Shown: one piece after another, positions 1-7,925 of the stretch
Layout: each line of letters opens with the position of its first letter
Numbering within the stretch: position 1 is the stretch's first letter
NCBI GenBank assembly: GCA_050260415.1
Contig: JBLNCE010000007.1
Coordinates: 1 to 27,574, forward strand
Source of the DNA: JBLNCE01 sp050260415
GTDB lineage: Bacteria > Bacillota > UBA4882 > JAAYXC01
Length of the DNA: 27,574 nucleotides
Reading direction: 5' to 3'
The notes under the pieces: model-generated
Database searches by the model: none
What the model saw: only the letters and a program-made list of their open reading frames with translations
What the model was told of the DNA's origin: nothing
Translations under genes and position numbers: made by a program

Positions 1-8
1 AATTATAA

Positions 9-158
9 TCATGCCATATCCCTGACGATCTCGCCGATCGCCCCTTCCGCGTCAACCCCGCTTTCCGCGAAGCCGATCGTGAAACGGGCCGGCGCAAGCG
101 TCAAGGACTTCCTGCGTCTCAACCGGCCGAGACCGAAGACGGTCATATTGTCCTCCAT
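9..158 (-). pseudogene. C-terminal fragment of an unrecognised protein
   Basis: An open frame on the minus strand runs from an ATG at 158 (or from further upstream without a start) to a TGA at 9-11. It encodes about 49 residues that include FGLGRLRRRKSLTLAPARF and FAESGVDAEGAIGEIVRDMA. The composition looks protein-like, but no family is recognised. No ribosome binding site is evident before the ATG. The frame continues upstream into the dispersed repeat that begins at about 165, so this is probably the 3' end of a gene cut by that repeat. It could also be a chance ORF. Confidence 0.3.
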
Positions 159-164
159 CGGCCG

Positions 165-498
165 GAAGATGTACCCTTTCCCCTTTATTTCCCCTCCTCA
201 GCGACAGGATGGCGTCAAAGTCGCACTCACAGGACGTGAAAAAGTGCGAACCCCGCGAACGGGTGAGGGCATAAGCGCTAACTCAGGTCCAAAAGACTGA
301 GATCGGGGTCGGTATCGGAATCGGGGTCGAAGGTTTCTTCGAGGATATCCAGTGCAGCGGTATCGATTCCGATCGCGATACCGATTCCGACCCCGAGGAA
401 GACCAGTTAAGCGTAGTAAGAAGACTAAAGTTAGCGCATATGGGGACCGAGAGGAGAGAGTCTTCCTCGGTACAGCGAGAATACGGTTTTTCACAACG
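165..498. repeat. Intergenic repeat cluster, left copy (modules A1, C1, B1)
   Basis: Three modules recur near 6311-6626. Module A1 (165 to about 256) matches 6401-6490 with only a handful of differences, starting at GAAGATGTACCCT. Module C1 (about 360-407), rich in CGATNCC words, matches 6311-6357. Module B1 (442-498) matches 6571-6626 more loosely. The module order differs: A-C-B here and C-A-B in the second copy. Module C1 also forms a hairpin with 302-331: TCGGGGTCGG followed by alternating ATCGG words appears in inverted orientation. No coding function is seen in 159-518. Confidence 0.75.
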
Positions 499-518
499 CT
501 TTTGCGGTCACTACTCAC

Positions 519-2246
519 TCACGCGTATTGGATATCATACAGACTTTTATAGATCCCGCCTTTGGCCAGCAATTCGTCATGCCGGCCCATCTCTCTGATG
601 CGTCCCTTGTGAATCACGATGATCTTATCCGCGTTCCTGATCGTGGAGAGCCGATGGGCGATGACGAGCGTGGTGCGATGGCGCGAAACCTTTACCAGCG
701 ATTCCTGGATCAACGTTTCGGTTTCCGTGTCGATATTGGCGGTGGCCTCATCCAGGACGAGAATCGCCGGATTAAAGGCAATGGCTCTGGCAAAAGAGAG
801 CAACTGCCTTTGCCCCGCGGAGAGCGTGCAGCCTCTCTCCCTGACCGTCTCATGGTATTTTTCCGGCAGTCTCTCGATGAACTGGTCGGCCCCCACGTAC
901 TCGGCGGCCTGGATCACCTCGTCCTCGGAGATCTCAAAGCTGTTCAACCGGATATTGGATTCGATGTCGCCCGAGAACAAGAAGACGTCCTGCATCACCA
1001 CGGCGATCTTTTTCCGCAGCTCACCCAGGCGATAGTGCCTGATATTCACCCCGTCGAGGAGGATCTCGCCTTGCTGCGCCTCATAGAAACGCCCGATCAG
1101 ATTGATGATGGTCGATTTGCCCGATCCGGTCGCGCCGACGAAAGCGACGGTCTCGCCTGGGCACACCTTGAAACTCACGTCTTTTAGAACCCAGTCCCGT
1201 TCGTTGTACGAGAACCAAACGTGCCTGAATTCCAGTTCCCCTTTTATCTCGGGCAGCGGCAGGCCTTTCTCCGGTTCTTCGTATCCTTCACAGTTATCCA
1301 TCAGGGCAAAGATTCTCTCGGCGGAGACACTCCCCGAGAGCACGACGTTGTACTTTTCGGCCAGGTCGTTTATGGGGCCGAAAAACTTCTTCGAATAGGT
1401 AATGAACGCGAACAAGACCCCAATCTCGACGGTGGATTGGAAAATACCCGGGATGCAATACCAGATCAGGACCGCCACACCCAGACTGTTGATCAGTTCG
1501 GCGGCCGGCCTGAAGAGCCCCATCAGGACGACCTCGTAGACGTTGGCCCGGTTGTATTCATGGTTAAGCTGAACGAATTCCCGGAATTTCTCCCGTTCCC
1601 GGTGAAAGATCTGGACGAGGCGCATACCCGAGATGTTCTCCGCCAGGAAACCGTTGATCCTGGCGATCAGAGCCCTGATTTTCTTGAAGTTTTTCACGGC
1701 TCGCTTTTGATACAGATATGTAACACTGATGATGATCGGTATCACCGTGAAACTTATCAATGTGAGCCTTATATTAAGTTCAAACATGGCGATTATGATG
1801 CCCAACAATAAGAAAACATCCTTGAACAAGGCTACCAGCACGCCTGAATACATGCGATGCAAGGCTTCTACATCATTGGTCACCCTGGTCAGTATTCCCC
1901 CCGAGGAATTACGGTCGAAGAACGAGAGCGGCATGGCCTGGATGTGCGCAAAGAGTTTCATACGGATATTGTGTATGATTCTTTCCACGATGGTGTTCAA
2001 GATAATCGCCTGGGCGTAATTGGTGGAAGCCCCGACCAAGACCGCCCCCAGATAGAGCAGTCCGATCAGTTCGATGTCGATCTCCGGCTTTTCGGCCAGG
2101 ATGACGCCGTCGATGGCGAGCTTCATGATGTAGGGCCCGGCCAGTTCCGCCCCGTTGATGACCGCCGCCAGCAGGAGGCAGAGACCGGCCGGGAGCAGGT
2201 ACGGCTTGAAGTAGGACAGTATTCTGAAGAAGATGTGTCTGTTCAT
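519..2246 (-). CDS. ABC exporter half-transporter, catalytically complete subunit
   Basis: A 575-residue ABCB-type half-transporter with an N-terminal six-helix membrane domain (about 15-300) and a C-terminal nucleotide-binding domain. Visible motifs are Walker A GATGSGKST (371-379), Q-loop MQD (418-420), signature LSAGQ (475-479), Walker B ILVLDEAT with the catalytic Glu at 500, and the H-loop His at 531. The start ATG at 2246 overlaps the upstream gene's stop in an ATGA arrangement and has AAGG about 9 nt upstream, so the two are translationally coupled. The non-consensus LSAGQ together with an intact Glu resembles the TM288/YheH side of heterodimeric exporters. The cargo (drug, lipid or peptide) cannot be deduced. 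Confidence 0.93.
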   Translation of the reverse strand: MNRHIFFRILSYFKPYLLPAGLCLLLAAVINGAELAGPYIMKLAIDGVILAEKPEIDIELIGLLYLGAVLVGASTNYAQAIILNTIVERIIHNIRMKLFAHIQAMPLSFFDRNSSGGILTRVTNDVEALHRMYSGVLVALFKDVFLLLGIIIAMFELNIRLTLISFTVIPIIISVTYLYQKRAVKNFKKIRALIARINGFLAENISGMRLVQIFHREREKFREFVQLNHEYNRANVYEVVLMGLFRPAAELINSLGVAVLIWYCIPGIFQSTVEIGVLFAFITYSKKFFGPINDLAEKYNVVLSGSVSAERIFALMDNCEGYEEPEKGLPLPEIKGELEFRHVWFSYNERDWVLKDVSFKVCPGETVAFVGATGSGKSTIINLIGRFYEAQQGEILLDGVNIRHYRLGELRKKIAVVMQDVFLFSGDIESNIRLNSFEISEDEVIQAAEYVGADQFIERLPEKYHETVRERGCTLSAGQRQLLSFARAIAFNPAILVLDEATANIDTETETLIQESLVKVSRHRTTLVIAHRLSTIRNADKIIVIHKGRIREMGRHDELLAKGGIYKSLYDIQYA

Positions 2247-4021
2247 ACGGTCATACCTTCGTATTCATCCTCCGGCCCTTCCGCCAGGGATTCCTCGGCC
2301 AACTGGGCGCGGTAAAGGCGGTAATATTCCCCTTTCCGCCGCAGGAGGTCGGCATGCGTCCCCCGCTCCACGATGGCGCCGTTTTCCATGACGACGATCT
2401 CGTCCGCGTGTTTGATGGTGGAGATGCGGTGCGCGATGATGATCCCGGTTCTCTCCCGCAGAATCTCCTTGATATTGGCCAGGATCTCCTCCTCGGTCCT
2501 GGTATCGACCGCGGAGAGACTATCGTCGAGCACCAGGATGGAAGGATCCTTGATGACCGCCCTGGCAATGGCGATCCTCTGCTTTTGCCCGCCGGAAAGG
2601 GTGATGCCTCTTTCCCCCACCACCGTGCCGAAACCCTCCGGTAACGCCATGATGTTATCGTAAACGCTGGCCAGTTTCGCCGCCCGGATCGTTTCCTCTT
2701 CGGCATAGACGTCTCTGAAGAAATTGATATTATCCCGGATCGTTGCCGAGAAAAGGAAGTTGTCTTGCGGTACGTAGCCGATGTTCTCCCGCAAGACGGA
2801 CGGGGGGATCTCGTTGATGTCGACGCCGTCGATGAAGATATGTCCTCTCGGCACCGGGTAGAGCCTTAACAGTAAATTGATCAAGGTGGTCTTGCCGCTA
2901 CCGGTCCGTCCGATGACGGCCAGCGTTTTGCCTGCCGGTACCCGCAGATCGATGCCGCGCAGGGCTTCGCTTGATGTTTCAGGGTATGAAAAATCGAGAT
3001 CCTTGAGGAGTATCTCCCCCGCGAAACGAGGCTGAGCGTGAATCGCGCCCGTATCAAGGATCTCGGGCTTGCTCAAGAAAATCTCATCCAGACGGGTGAT
3101 GGAAGCCAGCGCCTGTTGCCAGGATTCGACAATCTTACCCAAATGGTTCATCGGCCTGGATAACATCGCTAGATATGTATTAAAGGCGATGAAATCGCCA
3201 AGGGAAATTACGCCGTTTCGCACATATCTGGCACCAAATATTATCACCAAGGAAAAACTCAAGCCGAAGCAGATCTCCACCGCGGGACCGATTATGGACG
3301 AGAGCTTGACGAAGTTCAGCATCATTCTCAGCCGATGCAGGCTGGCTTGGCCCAACTTCTCGATTTCCTGCTCTTCCTGGACATATGCCTTGACGACCCT
3401 GATGCCCGAGATATTCTCCTGCGTCTTGTCGGAGATTGCGGCGTACGCCGACTGGACTTTATGAAAGCTCGTGCGCAGGGGTCGCTTGAGGATGAGAATG
3501 AGGATCGCGGCCAGGACCAATGGGCACAAAGCGATGGCCGTCAGCCGCGGCTCGATGGTCCTGGCCATCACCAGCAGGGAAGCGGCGTTGATCAGCACCC
3601 CGTCCACGAGCATCACCAAACCGAAGGAAAAGGCCTGCCGGATGGCGCTCAGATCGTTGATGGCGTAAGCCATCAGGTCACCGGTCTTTTTCATGCTGTA
3701 AAATCTGGCGGGGAGGGTTTGGAGGTGGGCAAAGAGCTTTTCCCGCAAGAAGCACTCCAGGTCGCGGGCTTTTCCCATTAGGAGATAGCGCCAAAGGAAC
3801 TTCAGGCCGAAGAGGATCGCGGACAAACCAAGCATGCCAAGGGTCAGCCAGACGATCCGCGCTTGGCTCGCCGTTCTCAGCTTCAAAAGGTCGATGATAA
3901 CGCCCAGGACTTTCGGCACGGCGAGCTGCAAGACACCGGCGACAATCAGCGCCGCCATTCCCAGGCAGTATTTCCCAAAATGCTTGCGGATGAACTCGTG
4001 AAAGATCAGATGCTTGACCAT
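2243..4021 (-). CDS. ABC exporter half-transporter, degenerate-site subunit
   Basis: The first gene of the exporter pair encodes 592 residues from the ATG at 4021, preceded by GGGAG at a short distance. A longer GTG-started frame to 4108 has no visible ribosome binding site, and its extra 29 residues are not membrane-like, so the shorter start is preferred. The membrane domain covers about 15-300. The nucleotide-binding domain has Walker A GRTGSGKTT (371-379), a canonical LSGGQ signature (475-479) and the H-loop His at 531. The catalytic Glu after Walker B is replaced by Asp (VLDDSLSAVD, position 500). This is the known pattern of the TM287-like subunit, whose partner supplies the only fully active ATP site. 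Paired with the gene ending at 519. Confidence 0.92.
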   Translation of the reverse strand: MVKHLIFHEFIRKHFGKYCLGMAALIVAGVLQLAVPKVLGVIIDLLKLRTASQARIVWLTLGMLGLSAILFGLKFLWRYLLMGKARDLECFLREKLFAHLQTLPARFYSMKKTGDLMAYAINDLSAIRQAFSFGLVMLVDGVLINAASLLVMARTIEPRLTAIALCPLVLAAILILILKRPLRTSFHKVQSAYAAISDKTQENISGIRVVKAYVQEEQEIEKLGQASLHRLRMMLNFVKLSSIIGPAVEICFGLSFSLVIIFGARYVRNGVISLGDFIAFNTYLAMLSRPMNHLGKIVESWQQALASITRLDEIFLSKPEILDTGAIHAQPRFAGEILLKDLDFSYPETSSEALRGIDLRVPAGKTLAVIGRTGSGKTTLINLLLRLYPVPRGHIFIDGVDINEIPPSVLRENIGYVPQDNFLFSATIRDNINFFRDVYAEEETIRAAKLASVYDNIMALPEGFGTVVGERGITLSGGQKQRIAIARAVIKDPSILVLDDSLSAVDTRTEEEILANIKEILRERTGIIIAHRISTIKHADEIVVMENGAIVERGTHADLLRRKGEYYRLYRAQLAEESLAEGPEDEYEGMTV

Positions 4022-4079
4022 CTTGCTCCCGTTCTTGACTCGATCACCATTGTGGATCGCGACTATCGATGCTATACCC

Positions 4080-5385
4080 TCACCTTTGCCCTGGAAGAGG
4101 CGGGGCACCGCCGCCGTTGCCCCTGAAGACCTTGGGCGGACCGTCGGCGACCGCGCCGCCGCCCCCTTTCCCCGGTCTCCTGATGAATACGTTGCGGATC
4201 ACCGAGTCGTGGCCGGCCTGCCACAGTAGAGCATAGCACGTGGTGGGGCGTTCGGGCAAGGCGGCGCCTTCCGGCATCTCCTGCAGCACGGGGTTGCCGA
4301 GGAAGATGCGGATAAACGCAAGCACCGCGCGATCCGGTAGACGCCCTTGGGCAGAAAGAGGGGCCTGTTCTTGGCGCTGGCGTCATCGATGGCCCTTTGC
4401 AGCGCAGGGGATTGGTCCGTGTAATCCGTCTCGGCCCCATCGCCGGTGACCCCGTAATCCCTGGCGTTCAAGATCCCCGAGGTATCCCAGTACGGGAAAA
4501 CATCCTCCCATGTATGACGATTCTGGAGAGCGGCGGGAATATCCTTCTCCCTGACACCCACGGTCGCCAGATCGGCATGGGGGGCCTCCTGGCGCTTACC
4601 GTCGATATAATTCACGTCGGGCCTGACGGTCACGCCCTTGTATGCCTGGGAAGGTTACGGTGGCGTTCCCCGCGTATTCCCGCACATGCGACCAGGAAGA
4701 CCTTGCCGCCGGACGCGCCGCCGCCGTTATGGTAGAGCCGCAGCTTGGCTCCGGTCACATCGCAGTTCAGGCCCGGCAGATCGAAGGCCAGAAAGGCCTC
4801 TTTGGGCTTTGACGAACCGTTCACCACCAAGTTCGGCGTGGTGGGCGCGGCGGAAGAGGCCGCCAGCCGAGCGTTGTCCGCCGGGTGCTTGAGGGTTCTG
4901 CCCACGGTCTCCGTGGAGGCCGCGGCCGCCGAGTCAGCCGGCGCCGGCGCGTCGCCGCCCGAGAAGATCTCCAGCACCGGGCGGCATTGGGGATCCTCGC
5001 TCTCCCTGGAAGCGCAGATCATCTGGGCTTTTTCAATAGAAACCAGACGGAAAGATTATATGCCGTTCCCGGTCACATATCCCGTCACATCGGCCTCCAT
5101 CCAGTTATTGAGGACGGGCGCGGTCTTGAATGACGCCACCTGGGATACGGGGGAAGGCTTGTTATTCCACGTGATGCCGGTTTCTTCCCACTCGCTGCCG
5201 GTGGTAGACTGGAACCTCCGGCCCAGTTTGGGGTTGGCGAGCACCCCTCCCCGCCGGGTCAGGCTGTCGCCGAAGAAGATGATCTTCTGGCCTTTGGCGA
5301 ATAGTATGGGTGCACTTCTAGTAAGGAAAACGCAGCTCGTCGCTGGTCGCTCGTCGCTCGTGAAACGGACCCGCGTCTGAACCAA
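4080..5385 (-). pseudogene. Decayed multidomain carbohydrate-active protein (SGNH motif, DNRLRE-like, pectate-lyase-like)
   Basis: Protein pieces are readable in three minus-strand frames. Around 5245-5292 is KIIFFGDSLTRRGG, the block I motif of SGNH/GDSL esterases, with the rest of that domain missing. From about 5223 comes the C-terminal half of a DNRLRE/CBM96-like domain (GITWNNKPS, then NWMEADVTGYV). It is interrupted by an in-frame TAA at 5056-5058 and continues in the same frame (SFRLVSIE). A second such domain begins at about 4880 (AFLAFDLPGL, GAKLRLYHNGG). At about 4650 the frame shifts to a pectate_lyase_3-like part (ILNARDYGVTGDG, PLFLPKGVYRI), and at about 4320 it shifts again (AGHDSVIRNVFIRR). 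Internal deletion, a stop and at least two frameshifts make a functional product unlikely. The intact ancestor was probably a secreted polysaccharide-active enzyme. Confidence 0.7.
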
Positions 5386-5450
5386 GCTTTCTTCTTGAGT
5401 TTATCCCGTCAAACCATGGTATCTGGCCGCCCACGCACTGGTGTTGCGAA

Positions 5451-6098
5451 TTACCGGTTCTGCAATTTTCCCCAATCCTTAAGGAACATCTCGATGCCAC
5501 GGTCCGTGAGCGGGTGCTGGGCCATCATTTGCAGCATGGGCCAGGGAATCGTGGCGATATCCGCCCCGGCCAGGGCCGCTTGCAGGGCATGGTTGGGCGT
5601 CTTGATGCTGGCGGCGATGATCTCCGTTTTGAGGCCGTAACTCCGGTAGATCGACACGATCTCCCGCACCAGACCGACGCCGTCGTTGCCCACCTCTTCG
5701 AGCCGGGCGATGAAGGGGCTGACGAACGTGGCCCCGGCCCGCGCGGCCAGCAATGCTTGGGAAGCGGAGAAGACCAGGGTGACGTTGGTCTTGATGCCTT
5801 CATGTTTGAGCCGGTGGACGGCCTGCAACCCCGCCAGGGTCATCGGGATCTTGACCACGATGTTGGCGTGCAGTTTTGCCAGTTCCCGTCCCTCGCGCAC
5901 CATCTCCTCGGCCTCCAGGCCGATGACCTCGGCGCTGATCGGCCCGTCCACGACGGCCACGATCTCGCGGAGCACCGCGACGGGATCCCGGCCCTCCTTG
6001 GCCATGAGCGTGGGGTTGGTCGTGACGCCGGAGATGATCCCCAGCTCTTTAGCCTGCCGTATCTCCTCGATGTTGGCGCTGTCGATGAAGATTTTCAT
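5451..6098 (-). CDS. fsa: Fructose-6-phosphate aldolase / short transaldolase (TalC/MipB family)
   Basis: Encodes a 215-residue single-domain TIM barrel of the short transaldolase family. Members either cleave fructose 6-phosphate to dihydroxyacetone and glyceraldehyde 3-phosphate, or act as true transaldolases. Sequence alone does not separate the two. The ATG at 6098 is preceded by GGGAGGAG five bases upstream and yields the classic N-terminus MKIFIDSANIEEI; a longer frame to 6170 would include promoter DNA. The Schiff-base lysine is Lys83 in NIVVKIPMT, and SGVTTNPTL and TNVTLVFSASQA are further family signatures. The length is normal. It stands alone with its own sigma-A-like promoter. Context suggests it feeds sugar fragments into the triose pool used by the glycolytic operon in this window. 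Confidence 0.93.
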   Translation of the reverse strand: MKIFIDSANIEEIRQAKELGIISGVTTNPTLMAKEGRDPVAVLREIVAVVDGPISAEVIGLEAEEMVREGRELAKLHANIVVKIPMTLAGLQAVHRLKHEGIKTNVTLVFSASQALLAARAGATFVSPFIARLEEVGNDGVGLVREIVSIYRSYGLKTEIIAASIKTPNHALQAALAGADIATIPWPMLQMMAQHPLTDRGIEMFLKDWGKLQNR

Positions 6099-6158
6099 TG
6101 TTCTCCTCCCAACTGTAGCGGAGGTGTGGATTCCTCCGGTTGGACTGTTACTGATGCT

Positions 6159-6187
6159 ACTATAGGACAATTGTTACGGCCAGTAAA
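6159..6187 (-). promoter_or_regulatory. Sigma-A-like promoter of the aldolase gene
   Basis: On the minus strand, TTTACT (6182-6187) and TATAGT (6159-6164) are separated by exactly 17 bp, about 60 bp upstream of the ATG at 6098. Between promoter and start lies GGAGG...CCTCC (6120-6137), a short inverted repeat that could be a leader hairpin or an operator. Confidence 0.65.
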
Positions 6188-6310
6188 TGATAACTTCGTC
6201 CTCGGATGATATAACAGCCTCTATGACACAAGGGACGAAGCGTCGCGCGTACATGACCCGTACACGTCGAATGAGCACCGGTATACTATGCAATGGGTTC
6301 GTGCTCAACG

Positions 6311-6626
6311 ATATCGATCCCGATCGCGATTCCGATTCCGACCCCGAGAAAACCAGCTGCTTCTAGGAGAGCTGTGAAAAAGCCGTTTCTTTCGCGATTC
6401 GAAGATGTACCCTCTCCCCTTTATTTCCCCTCCTCAGCGACAGGATGGCGTCAAAGTCGTACTCACAAGATGTGAAAAAGTGCGACCCCGCGAGCGGGGG
6501 AGGGGAAGAAATGAGCGTTCTCTGGGTGAATTCCAGCTTTCCTTCCCCCTCTCCCGCACTCGCGGGGAGAGGGGGACCGAGGGGGAGAGGGCCTTCTTCG
6601 TACAGCGCGCATGAGGTTCTTCACAC
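6311..6626. repeat. Intergenic repeat cluster, right copy (modules C2, A2, B2) with a long GC hairpin
   Basis: This second copy fills most of the gap between the aldolase promoter and the GatZ/KbaZ-like gene. Module C2 is at 6311-6357, A2 at 6401-6490 and B2 at 6571-6626; all match the cluster at 165-498. Between A2 and B2 a strong imperfect hairpin forms: the arm at 6486-6508 (CCCCGCGAGCGGGGGAGGGG) pairs with 6542-6567, closing a loop of about 33 nt. The left copy keeps only a fragment of this hairpin. The stretch 6188-6310 shows no gene; it holds GAGCAC...GTGCTC (6270-6306) as a weak inverted repeat. Confidence 0.75.
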
Positions 6627-6638
6627 CTCAACCCCAAC

Positions 6639-7925
6639 TCACGAATAATTGACCGCGCTCGGCACGGCGGCGCCGGTAATCCTACCGGTGAGGCCGGCTA
6701 GGTTGAAACACTCCACATACCTGCCGATCGACTGCTTGATCCGGTTCTGGACGACGTCTTGCGGTTTGATCCCGAGGCTCTCCAGATTGCGGTACAAAAC
6801 GGACAACGCCGCCTTGATCTCCTCATGCTCGAAATGATAATGCCCACTCACGCGGGTGACGAGATCCGCCAGGCGCGCATCCTTGACGACCTCCTCAGGG
6901 GAGAGGTCCTTCTCCGCGCCGACCATCCACTTGCGCCACCGGCCGCCCTGGGCCGCCTGTCCCGCGATGGCCTCGGCAAAGCGTGACTTGGTTTTGATGA
7001 AACCTTTCTCATACGCGTCCGCTTCGAGGCGGGCCAGCAGCAGATAGCTTTCCGTCTCGACGACCCCGAACTCGGGCGCCACGTTGGCCGCCGTGATGCC
7101 AAGGGCCGGATGGTAGCAGAGGATGAAGTCCGAGAGATAATCGGCGTTATGTTCCTTCAGACCCAATCCGAATGCTCTGGCGGTGGCGGAAAGCCTGGCC
7201 GCGGTCGCGGCGTCGAACCGCCCCACGTTCTCGGTCAGGCGCGTCAACGTTCCCGTCTGACCCACGATGAAATCGGGCCGCGGGAGGTCTCGCGCGGACA
7301 GGACGGCGGTGAGTTTCCTGATGAAAGAGGCGTAAGCTTCCTCCGAGGTCAGGCCGCCGCTGGTCTCCTCGGTGCCCACTTCATAGGCCACCGGCGGCAG
7401 GTTTCGCTTCCGCCTCTCCCCCTCGACATGCTCGATCAAGGCCACGGTCCGTTCGAGCACGAGATCCATGGGGATCACGCCCTTGAGATGGGGATCCTTG
7501 GTCGGGTCGATATGTAGCAGGTGAAAACCGGCCAGCAGATCCTCGAGGTAAGACCTTTTGCCGAGGTTCATCGCCTCCTCGGCGGCCAACCCGGCTTCCC
7601 TTTCGTTGTCCCTCTGCCAGGGACCGCCGTGGTCCCGGCAGATGAAATAAAGGCCGTCAAAACCCGTTTCGGCGGCCAGTTGCCCGATTGCCTCGACAAA
7701 GGCCTTTTGGTCCCAGCCGCATACGTATCCGCCCCCCAGTTCCCGCGCGTCCACCTGGTTCCGGCTGGCGATGAACATCAACGGAAAGTCCTTCTCCTTG
7801 GCCAGGGTGAAAGCGGCCCGGATCACGGTCCTGGACATCGGCCCGATGCCGAGCAGGCTGCACCTCTCCCCGTTTTTCTCCTCGAGCGCGCGGACGGTCC
7901 GCATCATTTCTGAGACGGTAATCAA
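6639..7925 (-). CDS. GatZ/KbaZ-like protein (tagatose-bisphosphate aldolase non-catalytic subunit family)
   Basis: Encodes a 428-residue member of the GatZ/KbaZ family (Pfam PF08013). The classical members support the class II aldolase GatY/KbaY; from memory, other members have been described as C4-epimerases of ketohexose derivatives. Family-like segments include LLGIGPMSRTVIRAAF, RDHGGPW, HIDPTKDP, YEVGTEETSGG, KEHNADYLSD and GRYVECFNLAGLT. The best start is the TTG at 7925, which overlaps the upstream TGA as TTGA and has GGGGGA just before it; it gives the usual family length. Extending to 8144 would run about 220 bases into the isomerase gene. No gatY/kbaY gene is present in the window, so epimerase or stand-alone activity is as likely as an accessory role. 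Probably co-transcribed with the isomerase-like gene. Confidence 0.85.
   Translation of the reverse strand: MITVSEMMRTVRALEEKNGERCSLLGIGPMSRTVIRAAFTLAKEKDFPLMFIASRNQVDARELGGGYVCGWDQKAFVEAIGQLAAETGFDGLYFICRDHGGPWQRDNEREAGLAAEEAMNLGKRSYLEDLLAGFHLLHIDPTKDPHLKGVIPMDLVLERTVALIEHVEGERRKRNLPPVAYEVGTEETSGGLTSEEAYASFIRKLTAVLSARDLPRPDFIVGQTGTLTRLTENVGRFDAATAARLSATARAFGLGLKEHNADYLSDFILCYHPALGITAANVAPEFGVVETESYLLLARLEADAYEKGFIKTKSRFAEAIAGQAAQGGRWRKWMVGAEKDLSPEEVVKDARLADLVTRVSGHYHFEHEEIKAALSVLYRNLESLGIKPQDVVQNRIKQSIGRYVECFNLAGLTGRITGAAVPSAVNYS

Noticed and set aside
1857..2315. Plus-strand open frame of about 150 residues opposite the ABC exporter
   Set aside because: It is antisense to a well-supported ABC gene, has no family resemblance and no ribosome binding site; it is a shadow of GC-rich coding DNA.
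5056..5058. In-frame TAA considered as recoding or readthrough
   Set aside because: TAA is not a selenocysteine or pyrrolysine codon in known systems, and other frameshifts in the same gene point to ordinary decay.
165..6626. Composite transposon bounded by insertion sequences
   Set aside because: The bracketing repeats have no transposase or terminal inverted ends, and the module order differs between the two copies.
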